A stretch of DNA of 23,118 nucleotides from Oscillospiraceae bacterium (GTDB lineage Bacteria > Bacillota_A > Clostridia > Oscillospirales > Oscillospiraceae), in NCBI GenBank assembly GCA_017936985.1, contig JAGBEM010000045.1, positions 1-23,118 on the forward strand, read 5' to 3'. Under the pieces are notes generated by a model. The model searched no databases. It saw nothing but the letters and a program-made list of their open reading frames with translations, and had not been told where the DNA came from. Below are positions 13,056 through 21,881 of this stretch, piece after piece. Numbering within the stretch: the stretch's first letter is position 1; the number at the start of each line of letters is the position of its first letter. The position numbers were made by a program, and so were the translations under genes.

Positions 13056-14705
13056 TTAGCCTGCCGTGCTTACAGTTGCCAGTGCAATGGCGCTGTAGTC
13101 CACCTCGATGGGGTGCTTCTCCAGAACCAGATCATACATTTTCTGGGACTGCACAGCATCCCGGGAGTAGTAGATCCAGCCCTCTTCCGTGCCGGTAAAG
13201 CGCAGCAGATAGTAGCCGTAGTCAGACTTAACCAGGGTGTAATCACCAGTCTGTCTGCCCTCTTCAAAGACCCAGGTATCCACAGCTGTGTCACCATGGA
13301 CAAAGTACATCAGATGGTAACCGTAATCGGCAGTCTTTACGATACCGTGATCGCCAGCCTTGCGGCTTGCATCAAAGATCCAGGTATCAAACTCTTCCAC
13401 CATGTCGCCCTTGCCCACATTCTCATACAGACCGCCCTTGTCGCCATTGCTGTCTGCGGTATATTCCTTTGCCAAAGCAGCAAAGGCTTCCTCGGTAGCG
13501 CCGCCGGCCACCCAGCTGTCATAGAGAGCCTGTGCCTTTTTCCGGGCATTCTCCCAGGCTTCGTCGGTATCATCCTCAGGCTGGATCAGAATGTGCCGCA
13601 CATCCACCTCGGAAGAGAAATAGGGTGTCAGACCATTGACTATATTGCCGCTGCCACTGGTATTATCAGCCTTGGATGCCTCCTTGACCAGCTTTACAAA
13701 GGCTTCCTCGGTAGCACCACCGGCAACCCAACTGTCCAGCATTGCCTGTGCCTTTGCCAGCGCTGCATCCCATGCTGCCTGATCAAACTTCTCCTTGTAG
13801 ATCGTCTCGCCATTGGCGCCCTCAGGATAGATCAGTACATACTGCACGCCGGAAACCGTACCGCTGTCCTTGGTCACGCCGTAATTACTCTTCAGAGAAT
13901 CTTCATTTTCCTTGAAGTAATCCTCGATCTCCTGATCGGTGACCTCCACTTTCTTGTAGCTATCATTGTAGTACAGATTACCTCTGTAATAGCGCTCCAG
14001 ATAATACTTGTAGTTTTCAAAGGTCGCGGCCACGCCCATATCCTTCTGCAGCATCGCCTCTACGCTTTCAAACTTATTTTCCTTGGCAGCCTCCTGCAGG
14101 TTCTCATAGGTTCCGTCCAGATAGTCCTGGTATTCTTTATCCAGCACAAAGCCGTCCTTTTCCGCCTCCAGGAACAGTGCCTGATCCTGCTGCCAGCTGT
14201 CCAGCGCAGCCTGAAGGAAATACTGCTGCCAGGACTGGCCGGTCTTCTCGTCATAGAGCTGCTGATCCAAAGGCTTGCTCAGATCCAGACCCATGTAACT
14301 GGCGTAGTTGCCGTAATAGTTTATGAAATCCAGCACACCCATCCAGTAATACACCTGCAGCTGGCCGTTGGTCAGCTTGTGCTCACCCATGGTTGCCACC
14401 ACAGTATCCTTGGCAGCCAAGACTGTAGCGTCATCTACAGAGTAGGTTCCCTTGCAGGTCACATCGTCGGGATTGCCGTCCGTAGGCGTCGTTCCTGCCT
14501 GCACGCTCCCTGTGCCTTCCGTAGCGCCGAAATCCGGCCAGCCGTTGGTGCCCACATACACAGCCATGACCATTACAGCCACAACCAGCAGACCGGCTAC
14601 CGCTGCCAGAACGATCTTCAGTGCCTCGGAACCTGCTTTTTTCCCGCACTTCGGGCAAACTTTTTCGCCGTCATTGATCTTGCTTCCGCAATGCTTACAA
14701 TACAT
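13056..14705 (-). CDS. PpiC/SurA-like peptidyl-prolyl isomerase with N-terminal zinc ribbon
   Basis: The protein has 549 residues. A zinc ribbon (CKHCG at 3-7, CPKCG at 17-21) lies on the cytosolic side, then one membrane helix (about 29-52), a Gly/Thr linker, and a SurA/PrsA-like helical chaperone region (about 95-275). A parvulin domain begins VDVRHILIQPED (367-378), with GGLYENVGKGDMVEEF (424-439) and DYGYHLMYF (460-468). Half-domains are duplicated: DSWVAGGATEEAF occurs at 324-336 and 396-408, and a DTW(I/V)F...DYGYxL block at 440-468 and 476-503. It probably helps exported proteins fold outside the membrane. The ATG at 14705 is preferred (GAGG 5 nt upstream, ribbon begins at residue 3) over an in-frame ATG 28 codons upstream. 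A hairpin (14720-14734) lies in the leader just before the ribosome site. Confidence 0.88.
   Translation of the reverse strand: MYCKHCGSKINDGEKVCPKCGKKAGSEALKIVLAAVAGLLVVAVMVMAVYVGTNGWPDFGATEGTGSVQAGTTPTDGNPDDVTCKGTYSVDDATVLAAKDTVVATMGEHKLTNGQLQVYYWMGVLDFINYYGNYASYMGLDLSKPLDQQLYDEKTGQSWQQYFLQAALDSWQQDQALFLEAEKDGFVLDKEYQDYLDGTYENLQEAAKENKFESVEAMLQKDMGVAATFENYKYYLERYYRGNLYYNDSYKKVEVTDQEIEDYFKENEDSLKSNYGVTKDSGTVSGVQYVLIYPEGANGETIYKEKFDQAAWDAALAKAQAMLDSWVAGGATEEAFVKLVKEASKADNTSGSGNIVNGLTPYFSSEVDVRHILIQPEDDTDEAWENARKKAQALYDSWVAGGATEEAFAALAKEYTADSNGDKGGLYENVGKGDMVEEFDTWIFDASRKAGDHGIVKTADYGYHLMYFVHGDTAVDTWVFEEGRQTGDYTLVKSDYGYYLLRFTGTEEGWIYYSRDAVQSQKMYDLVLEKHPIEVDYSAIALATVSTAG
13197..13736 (-). repeat. 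Intragenic duplication of parvulin half-domains
   Basis: Two nearly identical coding stretches (13698-13736 and 13482-13520) encode the same 13 residues and remain alike at DNA level. Two further stretches (13302-13388 and 13197-13280) encode related C-terminal halves. The order is N-half, N-half, C-half, C-half. Confidence 0.8.
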
Positions 14706-14748
14706 AATTTCCTCTTTCCCCCCGCTGCGCGGGGACATTGTCTGCTCA

Positions 14749-14777
14749 AGTGTATCACGAATAGACGGATTTTGCAA
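14749..14777 (-). promoter_or_regulatory. Promoter of the foldase gene
   Basis: The minus strand has TTGCAA (14772-14777), 17-bp spacer, TACACT (14749-14754), with an extended TGA just before the -10. It is divergent from the miaB promoter in a 177-bp shared region. Confidence 0.65.
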
Positions 14778-14817
14778 GCACAGGAACAATTTGTTTACAA
14801 TTGCATTCTGAAATCCC

Positions 14818-14846
14818 TTGCAAAAAGGGACCGAAAATGCTATTAT
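14818..14846 (+). promoter_or_regulatory. Promoter of the miaB-hfq gene run
   Basis: TTGCAA (14818-14823), 17-bp spacer, TATTAT (14841-14846), with an extended TGC directly before the -10. The -35 lies within a TCCCTT/AAGGGA dyad. The ribosome site TGGAGG (14869-14874) and the ATG at 14883 follow. Confidence 0.8.
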
Positions 14847-14882
14847 TTATAGTTGATATAGTATCCTCTGGAGGAACCTCCC

Positions 14883-16283
14883 ATGAACACAAAGACTACC
14901 GTAATTTCACAAGCCCAGCTGCAGCAGCAGCTTGCTTTCTGCGATAAAATACTTGCCTTTTGGCACGAAAAAGATACCACCCCCAAAGCCTATGTGGAAA
15001 CCTACGGCTGCCAGCAGAACGAAGCCGACTCAGAAAAGCTCCGGGGCTACCTGGTTATGAGCGGCTACGCCATCACAGATACCGCCGAGGGTGCCGACGT
15101 GGTGGTCATGAACACCTGCGCCATCCGGGAACACGCGGAACAGCGTGTTTTCGGCAACCTGGGTGCCCTGACCCACACCAAACGCCGCCACGCCGGGCAA
15201 AAGATCTTTCTGTGCGGCTGCATGGCCGGCGAAACGAAAGTTTCCGACCGGATCAAAAAAAGCTACCCCCACGTGGACGGTGTTTTTTCCACCCACCACC
15301 TGTGGCAGTTCCCGGAAATTTTGTGGAATGTACTGAGCCGCGGCAAGCGGCAATTCTACATTGAAGACGAACCCGGCTCCATTGCCGAGGGCATCCCCCA
15401 GGTCCGGGACAACCCCCTGAAAGCCTGGGTCTCCATCATGTACGGCTGCAACAATTTCTGTACCTATTGCATCGTTCCCTATGTCCGGGGCCGGGAGCGC
15501 AGCCGCCAAAAAGCAGATATTTTGGCTGAATGCCGCAGCCTCATTGAAAACGGCTGCAAGGAGATCACCCTGCTGGGTCAGAATGTCAATTCCTACGGCA
15601 AAGACCTGGCAGAGGGCGGCGACTTTTCTGACCTGCTTGCAGACATTGCCGCGATTGACGGCGATTTTCTCATCCGCTTCATGACCAGCCACCCCAGAGA
15701 TGCCGGCAAAAAGCTCTTTGACACCATGGCTGCATCCCTCAAGATCGCCAAGCAGCTGCACCTTCCCTTCCAGTCCGGCTCTTCCCGTGTCCTGAAGGCC
15801 ATGAACCGCCACTACGACCGGGAAAAGTACCTGGAGCTGGTCCATTATGCCAAATCCGTCATGCCTGACCTGGTGCTGACTTCCGATGTGATCGTAGGCT
15901 TCCCCGGGGAAACGGAGGAAGAATTTGAAGAAACCATTTCCCTGATCGAGCAAGTTCACTACGATTCTCTGTTCACCTTTATCTTCTCTCCCCGGACAGG
16001 CACCCCTGCCGCGTCCATGGATGATCCCACCCCAAAGGAAGAGAAGAACCGCCGGTTTGACCGGCTCTGCGCAGTGCAGAACAGCATTTCCGAGCAGATC
16101 CACCGGGATTATATCGGTAAACGTCTGCGTTGTCTGGTAGACGGCACTGACAAGGATATGCTCACCGCCCGGACAGAGGGCGGCAGACTGGTGCGCTTCC
16201 CCGGCGATGCCGGTCTGATCGGCACCTATCAATATATCACCATTACCGGTGCCACCACCTGGAGCTTAACCGGCGAACTCTAA
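14883..16283 (+). CDS. miaB: tRNA-2-methylthio-N6-dimethylallyladenosine synthase MiaB
   Basis: A radical-SAM methylthiotransferase that adds the 2-methylthio group to i6A37 in tRNAs reading UNN codons. The 466 residues contain the N-terminal MTTase domain with auxiliary-cluster cysteines Cys43 (ETYGCQQNEADS), Cys79 (MNTCAIRE) and Cys113 (CGCMAG). The radical-SAM CxxxCxxC is at 189-196 (YGCNNFCTYC), followed by IVPYVRGRERSR. A C-terminal TRAM domain spans about 415-462. The usual CGCMAQ is CGCMAG here, a mild change. Start support is TGGAGG, 8 nt upstream. It precedes mutS by 30 bp, and its pathway partner miaA lies about 5.6 kb downstream in the same run, which together provide the full ms2i6A pathway. 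Confidence 0.97.
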   Translation: MNTKTTVISQAQLQQQLAFCDKILAFWHEKDTTPKAYVETYGCQQNEADSEKLRGYLVMSGYAITDTAEGADVVVMNTCAIREHAEQRVFGNLGALTHTKRRHAGQKIFLCGCMAGETKVSDRIKKSYPHVDGVFSTHHLWQFPEILWNVLSRGKRQFYIEDEPGSIAEGIPQVRDNPLKAWVSIMYGCNNFCTYCIVPYVRGRERSRQKADILAECRSLIENGCKEITLLGQNVNSYGKDLAEGGDFSDLLADIAAIDGDFLIRFMTSHPRDAGKKLFDTMAASLKIAKQLHLPFQSGSSRVLKAMNRHYDREKYLELVHYAKSVMPDLVLTSDVIVGFPGETEEEFEETISLIEQVHYDSLFTFIFSPRTGTPAASMDDPTPKEEKNRRFDRLCAVQNSISEQIHRDYIGKRLRCLVDGTDKDMLTARTEGGRLVRFPGDAGLIGTYQYITITGATTWSLTGEL

Positions 16284-16313
16284 AATCAACCTTACAGAAA
16301 AGGATTTGTTACC

Positions 16314-18920
16314 ATGGCCACAAAGGAACGCGAACTGACCCCCATGCAGCGTCAGTATCATCAGATCAAGGAGCGCAATCAGGACAGTATCCTGTTTTTC
16401 CGACTGGGCGACTTTTATGAAATGTTCGAAGAAGATGCCCGAATTGCCTCCCGGGAACTGGATCTGACCTTGACCACCCGTGACCGGGGTAAGCCCAAGG
16501 AGGAGCAGACTCCCATGTGCGGCGTACCTTACCACAGCGTGGATGCTTATATTGCCCGGCTGGTTCAAAAAGGCTATAAGGTCGCCATTTGTGAGCAGAT
16601 GACCGATCCTGCCACCACCAAGGGTCTGGTGGAGCGGGAGATCACCCGCACCGTCACCCCCGGTACCGTCACCGAAAGCTGTATGCTGGAGGAAAGCAAA
16701 AACAATTATTTTGCCTGCCTGTACGGCAGCGGCGAAAAGTACGGCCTTGGTTTTTGCGACATTTCCACCGGTGCTTTCTATGTTACCGTCTGTGCCGACG
16801 CGCTGACCGCTTTGTCCGAGCTGGGCCGGTTCTCCCCTGCGGAGGTATTGCGTTTCGGCGAAGGTGTCCGCACACCTGCCTTTGACGATGCTCTGCTGCG
16901 CCGCCTGAATTGCTGTGTCAACGAAGGAAACGACGACCATGACCTGAGCCAAGCCGAAGCGTTGCTGCAGCAGCATTTTGGCAAGGATCTTGCCGCCCTT
17001 GGCCTTGCCGGCATTCCCGAAGCCATCATCGCCGGCGGCACATTGCTGCAGACCCTGCTGACGCTGCAGAAAAACGACCTGTCCCACATTCAGAATCTGG
17101 AATACTACACCACCGGTAAATTCATGGAGTTGGATCTGGATGCCCGTCGAAACCTGGAATTGACAGAAACCATGCGCTCCAAGGATAAAAAGGGCAGCCT
17201 TCTGTGGGTGCTGGACAAGACCCACACCGCCATGGGTGGCCGTATGCTTCGCAGTTGGCTGGAAAAGCCCCTGCTGGATGTCAACCAGATCACCCGGCGC
17301 CACAGCGCCGTAGAGGAACTGACAGAAAATACCATCTGCCGCAGTGAGCTGATCGAAGCGCTGAAGGATGTCTCCGATTTTGAGCGTGTGATGACCCGGA
17401 TCGTCACCGGCTCTGTTAACTGCCGGGATCTTCTTGGCCTTGCCCGGGGTCTGCGGGCACTACCGGAAGTCAAGCAGCAATTGCGTGCCATGGAAGCGCC
17501 CATGCTCTGCCAGCTGGAGCAGTCCATTGACCCCATGACCGACCTTGCCGACCGGATCGAAAATACCATTACCGAAGAGCCCCCTCTGACCGTTCGGGAA
17601 GGCGGCATCATCCGCACCGGTGCTAATCCGGAGGTGGATCACCTGCGCTCCATTATGGACGGCGGCAAGGACATTCTGCTGTCCATCGAAGCCAGAGAAA
17701 AGGAAGCCACCGGCATCCGCACCCTGAAGGTCAGCTACAACCGGGTGTTCGGTTATTACATTGAGGTATCCAAGTCCTTTGTTGACCAAGTACCTGCCCA
17801 TTACATCCGCAAGCAGACCCTGACCAATTGCGAGCGTTACATCACCCCCGAGCTGAAAGAGCTGGAAGACCAGGTATTAAACGCCAAGGACCGGCTGACC
17901 GCGCTGGAGTACCAGATCTTCACCGAGCTGCGGGAATTTCTTGCCCAGCAGGCTTCCCGGGTGCAGCTGACCGCCGCAGCCGTTGCGGCTGCCGATGTGC
18001 TGTGCTCCTTGGCAACTGTTGCCGTTCAGCGCAGCTACTGCCGCCCCGAGATCACCCTGGACGGACAGATCCATATCACCGACGGCCGCCACCCTGTGGT
18101 AGAAGCCATGCTTACCGACTCCCTGTTCGTACCCAACGATACCCACCTGGGCGGTGCCCAGGATCAGGTGGCTATCATCACCGGCCCCAACATGGCCGGT
18201 AAATCCACCTATATGCGCCAGGTTGCACTGATCGTGCTGATGGCTCAGATCGGTTCCTTTGTGCCTGCCCGCAGTGCCCGGATCGGTCTGACAGACCGGG
18301 TCTTTACCCGAATCGGTGCCAGCGATGACCTGGCTTCCGGCCAGTCCACCTTTATGGTGGAAATGTCCGAGGTGGCATCCATCCTCAAGTATGCCACCGC
18401 CCACAGCCTGCTGATCCTGGACGAGATCGGCAGAGGCACCTCCACTTACGACGGCATGGCCATTGCCCGGGCAGTGCTGGAGTATGCCGCCAATCCCAAG
18501 CGCCTGGGTGCCAAGACATTGTTTGCCACCCACTACCATGAGCTTTCCACCCTGGAAAACAAGCTCCCCAATGTAAAGAACTATAATATCGCCGTAAAAA
18601 AGCGCGGCGAGCAGATGATCTTCCTGCGCAAGATCGTTCCCGGTGCCACCGACGACAGCTACGGCATCGAAGTTGCCAAGCTGGCCGGTCTGCCTGCGCC
18701 GGTGATCAACCGGGCAAGAGAGATCCTGCAGGAACTGGAAAGGGAAGCCGGCGTTGTCCATGTTGCTCCCCAGCTCCCCCCGGAGGAAGACGACCAGGTC
18801 AGCATACTGGATCTTTCTGCCCAGCAAGTGGTGTCTGCCCTGGAGAGCATTTCTGTGGAGACTCTGACACCCATTGAAGCCATGAACGAGCTGTACAAGC
18901 TGAAGAAGATGCTGAACTGA
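16314..18920 (+). CDS. mutS: DNA mismatch repair protein MutS
   Basis: MutS binds mismatches and small loops and hands them to MutL. At 868 residues it has full MutS1 length. The mismatch-reading Phe-x-Glu is Phe34/Glu36 in GDFYEMF. The lever/clamp region follows. The ATPase has Walker A GPNMAGKST (624-632), Walker B LLILDEIGRGTSTYDG (Asp703/Glu704), and FATHYHEL. The C-terminal end NELYKLKKMLN is the usual short form of the helix-turn-helix dimer region. A modest AAAGGA ribosome site (about 16299) lies 10 nt before the ATG. The stop is 1 bp before the next start. Confidence 0.98.
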   Translation: MATKERELTPMQRQYHQIKERNQDSILFFRLGDFYEMFEEDARIASRELDLTLTTRDRGKPKEEQTPMCGVPYHSVDAYIARLVQKGYKVAICEQMTDPATTKGLVEREITRTVTPGTVTESCMLEESKNNYFACLYGSGEKYGLGFCDISTGAFYVTVCADALTALSELGRFSPAEVLRFGEGVRTPAFDDALLRRLNCCVNEGNDDHDLSQAEALLQQHFGKDLAALGLAGIPEAIIAGGTLLQTLLTLQKNDLSHIQNLEYYTTGKFMELDLDARRNLELTETMRSKDKKGSLLWVLDKTHTAMGGRMLRSWLEKPLLDVNQITRRHSAVEELTENTICRSELIEALKDVSDFERVMTRIVTGSVNCRDLLGLARGLRALPEVKQQLRAMEAPMLCQLEQSIDPMTDLADRIENTITEEPPLTVREGGIIRTGANPEVDHLRSIMDGGKDILLSIEAREKEATGIRTLKVSYNRVFGYYIEVSKSFVDQVPAHYIRKQTLTNCERYITPELKELEDQVLNAKDRLTALEYQIFTELREFLAQQASRVQLTAAAVAAADVLCSLATVAVQRSYCRPEITLDGQIHITDGRHPVVEAMLTDSLFVPNDTHLGGAQDQVAIITGPNMAGKSTYMRQVALIVLMAQIGSFVPARSARIGLTDRVFTRIGASDDLASGQSTFMVEMSEVASILKYATAHSLLILDEIGRGTSTYDGMAIARAVLEYAANPKRLGAKTLFATHYHELSTLENKLPNVKNYNIAVKKRGEQMIFLRKIVPGATDDSYGIEVAKLAGLPAPVINRAREILQELEREAGVVHVAPQLPPEEDDQVSILDLSAQQVVSALESISVETLTPIEAMNELYKLKKMLN

Positions 18921-18921
18921 T

Positions 18922-19611
18922 ATGCAAAGAACTTTGTTACTCGCCTCCCCAAAAGAACAGTCTCTGGGATTCCGCTACACCCTGTTTGCAGTGACCTTTA
19001 TGAGCTCGGTTTTGAGTCTGATCGCCACCGCACTGGGTTTTCAGTTGCAGGTTTTGGAACTGAATTTAACGTATTTTTTCATAAATTTCCTAATTTTGGG
19101 GGTCATTTTCCGTCGTTTTTTGACCGCTTCTTTGAAGGATCTTGCCGAAAAATGGGTGCGGATCCTGGTGGTTTCTGCGGTAGGCTTTGTGCTTTACTGG
19201 ATCACAAGCCTGCTGCTTAGCACACTGATCACTTATCTGTATCCGGATTTTGGCAACGCCAACGACGGCAGCATCGCAGATCTGGCCAGAGAAGACTATT
19301 ATTTGACAACCATCGGCACGGTTCTTCTGGTTCCCCTGGCTGAAGAATGTATGCACCGGGCAGCGATCTTCGGCGGAATCTACCGCAAAAACCGACTGCT
19401 TGCCTATTGCATCTCCACGATTCTCTTCGCTCTCGTACATATCGACGGATATTTCGGCATGGTCAGCGGCAAAATATTGCTCTTAAACTTCCTGCAATAC
19501 CTGCCTGCCGGGGTGTTTCTTGCAGCAGCTTACGACATTTCCGGTTCGATCTTCGCCCCAATTTTTATCCACATGGCTGTGAATCTTCTTGGAATTTTCT
19601 CGCTGAGGTGA
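18922..19611 (+). CDS. CPBP-family intramembrane metalloprotease
   Basis: This 229-residue multi-pass protein has the three CPBP (Abi/CAAX-protease) motifs: EExxxR as Glu141-Glu142-x3-Arg146 (LAEECMHRAAIF), FxxxH as Phe169-x3-His173 (FALVHI), and HxxxN as His217-x3-Asn221 (HMAVN). Hydrophobic segments occupy about 20-40, 48-66, 80-104, 128-140, 160-172, 185-203 and 207-226. Family members cleave membrane substrates or modify exported peptides; the substrate here is unknown. It sits 1 bp after mutS and 5 bp before mutL, which is an unusual place. No proper ribosome site precedes the ATG, so its translation probably depends on mutS. Its first 200 bp are visibly more AT-rich than mutS or mutL, suggesting later insertion into the repair operon. 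Confidence 0.9.
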   Translation: MQRTLLLASPKEQSLGFRYTLFAVTFMSSVLSLIATALGFQLQVLELNLTYFFINFLILGVIFRRFLTASLKDLAEKWVRILVVSAVGFVLYWITSLLLSTLITYLYPDFGNANDGSIADLAREDYYLTTIGTVLLVPLAEECMHRAAIFGGIYRKNRLLAYCISTILFALVHIDGYFGMVSGKILLLNFLQYLPAGVFLAAAYDISGSIFAPIFIHMAVNLLGIFSLR

Positions 19612-19616
19612 CTTTT

Positions 19617-21509
19617 ATGCCTAAAATCTTACAATTACAGCCCCATATCGCCAACCTTATCGCCGCCGGCGAAGTTGTCGAACGCCCGGCCTCTGTGGTC
19701 AAGGAGCTTTTGGAGAACGCTGTCGATGCCGGTGCCTCCAAGGTCACCATTGAGATCCGTGACGGCGGCATGACTTTCCTGCGGATCACCGACAACGGCT
19801 GCGGTATGGCTCCCGAGGATGCGAAAACAGCCTTTTTGCGTCATGCCACATCGAAATTGCGCACTGCGGAGGACTTGGCCGCTATTTCCACCATGGGCTT
19901 CCGTGGTGAAGCACTGGCCGCTATCGCTTCTGTCAGCCGCATTGACCTGCTGACCAAAACCGCCGGTGCTATCTCCGGCACATCCCTGCACCTGGAAGCA
20001 GGTACTGTTTTGGAGGAATCGGAAGCCGGCTGTCCCGAAGGTACGACAATTATCGTCCGGGATCTGTTTTTCAACACCCCGGCCCGAATGAAATTCATGA
20101 AATCCGACACCGTCGAAGGTGGAAAAGTAGCTGCAGCCGTACAACAGCAGGCCCTGGCCCACCCGGAGGTGGCATTTACCTTCCTGCGGGATGGTAAGCA
20201 GGTCCTTTCCACCCCCGGCTCCGGTGATCTTTCCGCCGCCGTGTACTGTGTCTACGGCAGAGAAGCCGGACAAATGGTGCAGGTGGACAGCCGTTGGGAA
20301 AACTGCCGTTTGACAGGTTTTGTCAGCAAACCCACCGATGCCCGGCCCAGCCGCGCTTTGCAGACCTTTTTCGTCAATGACCGTCCGGTAAAATCCCGGA
20401 TCCTGATCGCCGCATTGGAAGAAGCCTACCGCAATCAGATCATGGTAGGAAAATTCCCTGCCTGCGTGCTGCATCTGACACTGCCTGCCAACGCAGTGGA
20501 TGTGAATGTCCATCCTGCCAAGACAGAAGTGAAATTCCTGTCGGAAAAGAACGTGTTTGACTGCGTCCACTACGGTGTGCTGGCAGCGCTGAACAAGCAG
20601 TCCGACCGCCCTCAGGTGCAATTCAAGCCCCAGAGCGCACCGGCTCCCAAGAGCGCCCCTGCCTCTGCACCCAGGCAGGAGAGCTTTTTCCGCACCATGA
20701 CTGCAGAAGAATACAAAACCTTTTCCACCGCGCTGAAAGATGCCCCCCAGCCGAAAAAAGAAACAGCCTTTGCCACCGCGCAGGCCGTGGAACGGCAACG
20801 AAACGCACCTGTGCAGGAGACGGTAATGACCCCTGTGATCACGCCCCTGAAAACGGAGGAAATTGCCACGTCGCCTGCGGCTCCTCGCAATGACACTGTT
20901 GTGGAAGAGCCTGTGCAGGAAACACTGCCCATGCCTACCCAGATTCCCTGGCGGATGGTAGGGGAACTGTACAACAGTTATATTATTGTGGAACAGGGCG
21001 AGGAAGCATTCCTCATTGACAAGCACGCTGCTCACGAGCGGATCCTCTTTGAAAAGCTGAAAGCCAATCAGGAGGCCATCAGTTCCCAGATGCTGCTGAC
21101 GCCTGTACCGGTGCGGCTCAGTGCCGAAGCGGCAGCGGAGCTGCTCAGCAACACTGCACTGCTGGCAGAACTGGGTTTTGAAATCGACGAATTTGGCGAC
21201 AATACAGTTCTGCTGCGGCAGATCCCCATGGATCTTTCCCCGGATTCTGCAGCAGAAGCCGCCGAAGCCCTGGCCGCTGACCTGATGAACGGCCGCCGGG
21301 AAAGAGCGGACACTGTCCGGGATGAATTGCTGCATACCGTCGCCTGCAAAGCTGCCATCAAGGCAGGTTGGGATAACGATGAAAAAGAACTGCTGGCCCT
21401 GGTCAAGCAGGTCATGGAAAACGAGGACTTAAAATATTGCCCCCACGGCAGACCCATCTGCGTAACCCTCTCCAAAAAACAGCTGGAGAAACAGTTTAAG
21501 CGGACATAA
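19617..21509 (+). CDS. mutL: DNA mismatch repair protein MutL with endonuclease motifs
   Basis: The protein has 630 residues. The GHKL ATPase is complete: Glu33/Asn34 in KELLENAVDAGA, DNGCGM (59-64), ATSKL (77-81) and GFRGEAL (94-100). A Pro/Ala/Glu-rich linker (about 335-440) joins the C-terminal dimer/endonuclease domain: DKHAAHERILFE (468-479, the DQHAxxExxxxE motif with Gln replaced by Lys), ACKAAIKAG (576-584), CPHGRP (608-613) and a terminal FKR. It should nick DNA itself, as expected for bacteria without MutH. The ATG at 19617, with GAGGTGA 5 nt upstream, is chosen over an in-frame ATG at 19347 that lies inside the CPBP gene. The N-terminal start MPKILQLQPHIANLIAAGEV is the standard MutL start. 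Confidence 0.98.
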   Translation: MPKILQLQPHIANLIAAGEVVERPASVVKELLENAVDAGASKVTIEIRDGGMTFLRITDNGCGMAPEDAKTAFLRHATSKLRTAEDLAAISTMGFRGEALAAIASVSRIDLLTKTAGAISGTSLHLEAGTVLEESEAGCPEGTTIIVRDLFFNTPARMKFMKSDTVEGGKVAAAVQQQALAHPEVAFTFLRDGKQVLSTPGSGDLSAAVYCVYGREAGQMVQVDSRWENCRLTGFVSKPTDARPSRALQTFFVNDRPVKSRILIAALEEAYRNQIMVGKFPACVLHLTLPANAVDVNVHPAKTEVKFLSEKNVFDCVHYGVLAALNKQSDRPQVQFKPQSAPAPKSAPASAPRQESFFRTMTAEEYKTFSTALKDAPQPKKETAFATAQAVERQRNAPVQETVMTPVITPLKTEEIATSPAAPRNDTVVEEPVQETLPMPTQIPWRMVGELYNSYIIVEQGEEAFLIDKHAAHERILFEKLKANQEAISSQMLLTPVPVRLSAEAAAELLSNTALLAELGFEIDEFGDNTVLLRQIPMDLSPDSAAEAAEALAADLMNGRRERADTVRDELLHTVACKAAIKAGWDNDEKELLALVKQVMENEDLKYCPHGRPICVTLSKKQLEKQFKRT

Positions 21510-21582
21510 TTGGGATTTGGCGCTCCGCGCCATAGTCTCTATCTAACCACCCAACAGGCTGAAATTCGAAAGGAGTATTGCC

Positions 21583-21861
21583 ATGAAAAATATGACGCTC
21601 ATGCAAAAATACAGGATTTATCTGATTATGATCATTACAAGCATTGCTCTGACACTTATTGGCGCTGTGCTTGTCGATAAAGTGAGTTTGGTTCTGTGGA
21701 TCGGCATTGGTCTTTTAATCGTATCCTGGACTTGGGCTCTTTTCTTCCGATGCCCCAACTGCGGTGAACGCTTAAGCAAGCGTTTTATGCATGCCCATCG
21801 GCCGTTTTTGGATCTTCCCAAACACTGCCCGGAATGCGGCGAATCCTTAATGGATGAATAA
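21583..21861 (+). CDS. Small membrane protein with C-terminal zinc ribbon
   Basis: I do not recognise a named family. The 92-residue protein has two hydrophobic helices (about 11-30 and 34-55). A cytosolic ribbon follows, with CPNCG (57-61) and CPECG (82-86), four cysteines in two CPxCG knuckles likely to hold zinc. A basic/histidine stretch (RFMHAHR) lies between them. AAAGGAG (21569-21575) gives the start. A short TGGCGC/GCGCCA hairpin (21518-21532) without T-run lies between mutL and this gene. The gap to miaA is 20 bp, so it is probably co-transcribed. It is less GC-rich than its neighbours, like the CPBP gene, and could be an accessory insertion. Confidence 0.8.
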   Translation: MKNMTLMQKYRIYLIMIITSIALTLIGAVLVDKVSLVLWIGIGLLIVSWTWALFFRCPNCGERLSKRFMHAHRPFLDLPKHCPECGESLMDE

Positions 21862-21881
21862 ACGGAAAGGAGCCTGAGGCC

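Noticed and set aside
12828..14852. A 674-codon + strand open frame opposite the foldase gene
   Set aside because: It runs antisense to a recognisable zinc-ribbon/PpiC protein, begins inside the intergenic repeat, has no family match, and its composition is that of a mirror frame.
14870..14881. GGAGG-AA-CCTCC dyad masking the miaB ribosome site
   Set aside because: A 2-nt loop cannot form a stable hairpin; it is probably coincidence.
15030..16232. A 400-codon minus-strand open frame opposite miaB
   Set aside because: Mirror frame of a complete radical-SAM gene; no start signal.
19347..19616. N-terminal extension of mutL by 90 codons
   Set aside because: It would overlap the CPBP gene almost fully; the ATG at 19617 has GAGGTGA and gives the standard MutL start.
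19635..21335. A 566-codon minus-strand open frame opposite mutL
   Set aside because: mutL is unmistakable on the + strand; the antisense frame has no motif or ribosome site.
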